Of a stretch of 15,135 nucleotides of DNA, positions 14,690 through 15,135 are shown one piece after another (position 1 is the first letter of the stretch; every line of letters starts with the position of its first letter). The notes beneath the pieces were generated by a model, which saw only the letters and a list, made by a program, of their open reading frames with translations, was not told where the DNA came from and searched no databases. Origin of the DNA: Lactobacillus sp. UBA5804. Its GTDB lineage: Bacteria > Bacillota > Bacilli > Lactobacillales > Lactobacillaceae. Where the stretch lies: NCBI GenBank assembly GCA_002418055.1, contig DIDI01000021.1, positions 1 to 15,135 of the forward strand. Direction: 5' to 3'. Position numbers and translations under genes: made by a program.

Positions 14690-15135
14690 TTTGTTGACTT
14701 CCCTTCACTTGATGATTAAGTGTTAAGTGCAATTCCGTCACGCCGCGTGAATGTTTGTTTAGCAGCGTTGGTAATTGCTGGCGGCACCAGATGAAAAAAC
14801 GGGCGGTGTAAGCAATGACGACGAGTAAGATGATGGTGGATAGTGTGATAATGACGACCAGTTGCAAGCCTTGTGTGGCCATGATATTCAGGCTGGCGGC
14901 TAGTGAAATACCTGATGGGACGAATAGGAAACCGATGATACTAATTAAGAAACTACCGAAAGAATCAACCCATTCTAGTTTCACGATGTGACAGCTAAGC
15001 AATAAGTACAATAGAATCAAGCCAATCACCGGTGCTGGCACAGGCAAGGAAGCTGGGAAAAAGCTTGAGATGCCATTGGCTACGAAGAGAATCGCGGTAT
15101 AGATGCCGAATTGAACGAATAATGGCGCAGATTTT
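14673..15135 (-). CDS. lrgA: LrgA/CidA-family membrane protein, 5' end outside window
   Basis: The frame stays open to the window edge, so the TTG at 15047 is not the start. Upstream in frame are PLFVQFGIYTAILFVANGIS, then FFPASLPVPAPVIGLILLYL, the signature region of LrgA/CidA holin-like proteins. Three further hydrophobic stretches follow (LISIIGFLFVPSGISLAAS, LQLVVIITLSTIILLVVIAY). In the window 153 codons are visible, so the start should lie only slightly beyond the edge. The C-terminal soluble tail of about 40 residues after FFIWCRQQLP is long for the family and overlaps the lrgB start. Promoter and regulators are outside the window. Confidence 0.9.
   Translation of the reverse strand, partial: KSAPLFVQFGIYTAILFVANGISSFFPASLPVPAPVIGLILLYLLLSCHIVKLEWVDSFGSFLISIIGFLFVPSGISLAASLNIMATQGLQLVVIITLSTIILLVVIAYTARFFIWCRQQLPTLLNKHSRGVTELHLTLNHQVKGSQQNVSHL

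Noticed and set aside
1..15135. CRISPR array, tRNA or rRNA genes
   Set aside because: I saw no regularly spaced identical repeats and no tRNA- or rRNA-like sequence by eye.

Overview
The window looks like chromosome of a low-to-moderate GC Gram-positive bacterium of the lactic acid type (Lactobacillaceae is my best guess). Reasons: strong AGGAGG-type ribosome binding sites, a lipoprotein-type PstS with an LTAC lipobox, tandem pstB genes, a zinc-free L33 paralogue, LrgA/LrgB proteins, and compact stem-loop/T-run terminators. I cannot name the species from sequence alone.

Layout. (1) 1-2654, minus strand: a secreted glucoamylase-like glycosidase (GH15) that is cut by the window edge and broken by two frameshifts, each in a run of A residues. 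Its catalytic domain is interrupted by about 170 residues of Lys/Ala-rich, Trp-punctuated predicted coiled coil. Its promoter carries a 26-bp palindrome of the LacI/CcpA type. (2) 2655-3418: no intact gene, but a perfect 32-bp palindromic terminator, a probable decayed membrane-protein fragment, an inverted repeat and the rpmG promoter. (3) 3419-3568: a small gene for ribosomal protein L33 of the cysteine-poor form. (4) 3569-5815: an AT-rich segment with a single-chain ABC exporter, bounded by two 35/36-identical copies of the rpmG terminator, which suggests an inserted block. (5) 5843-11643: a phosphate operon, pstS-pstC-pstA-pstB-pstB-phoU, followed by an OmpR-type regulator with a degenerate receiver domain and no adjacent histidine kinase. 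Four TTTAC elements on an 11-bp grid precede the promoter and match a PhoP box. (6) 11698-13896: a PLP aminotransferase and a divergent LysR regulator. (7) 13964-15135, minus strand: lrgB and the 3' part of lrgA, overlapping.

How the genes work together. The Pst genes form a high-affinity phosphate ABC importer (binding lipoprotein, two permeases, two alternative ATPases) with PhoU as the signalling brake; the Pho box implies induction at low phosphate by a PhoP encoded elsewhere. The unusual regulator at the end of the operon may add a phosphate-linked output that does not use classical phosphotransfer. The LysR protein probably controls the divergent aminotransferase, though lrgAB is another candidate target. 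The remaining genes look functionally unrelated to one another.

The points most worth a second look are the coiled-coil insertion inside the GH15 enzyme, its two homopolymer frameshifts, the duplicated terminator around the ABC exporter, and the degenerate orphan response regulator.
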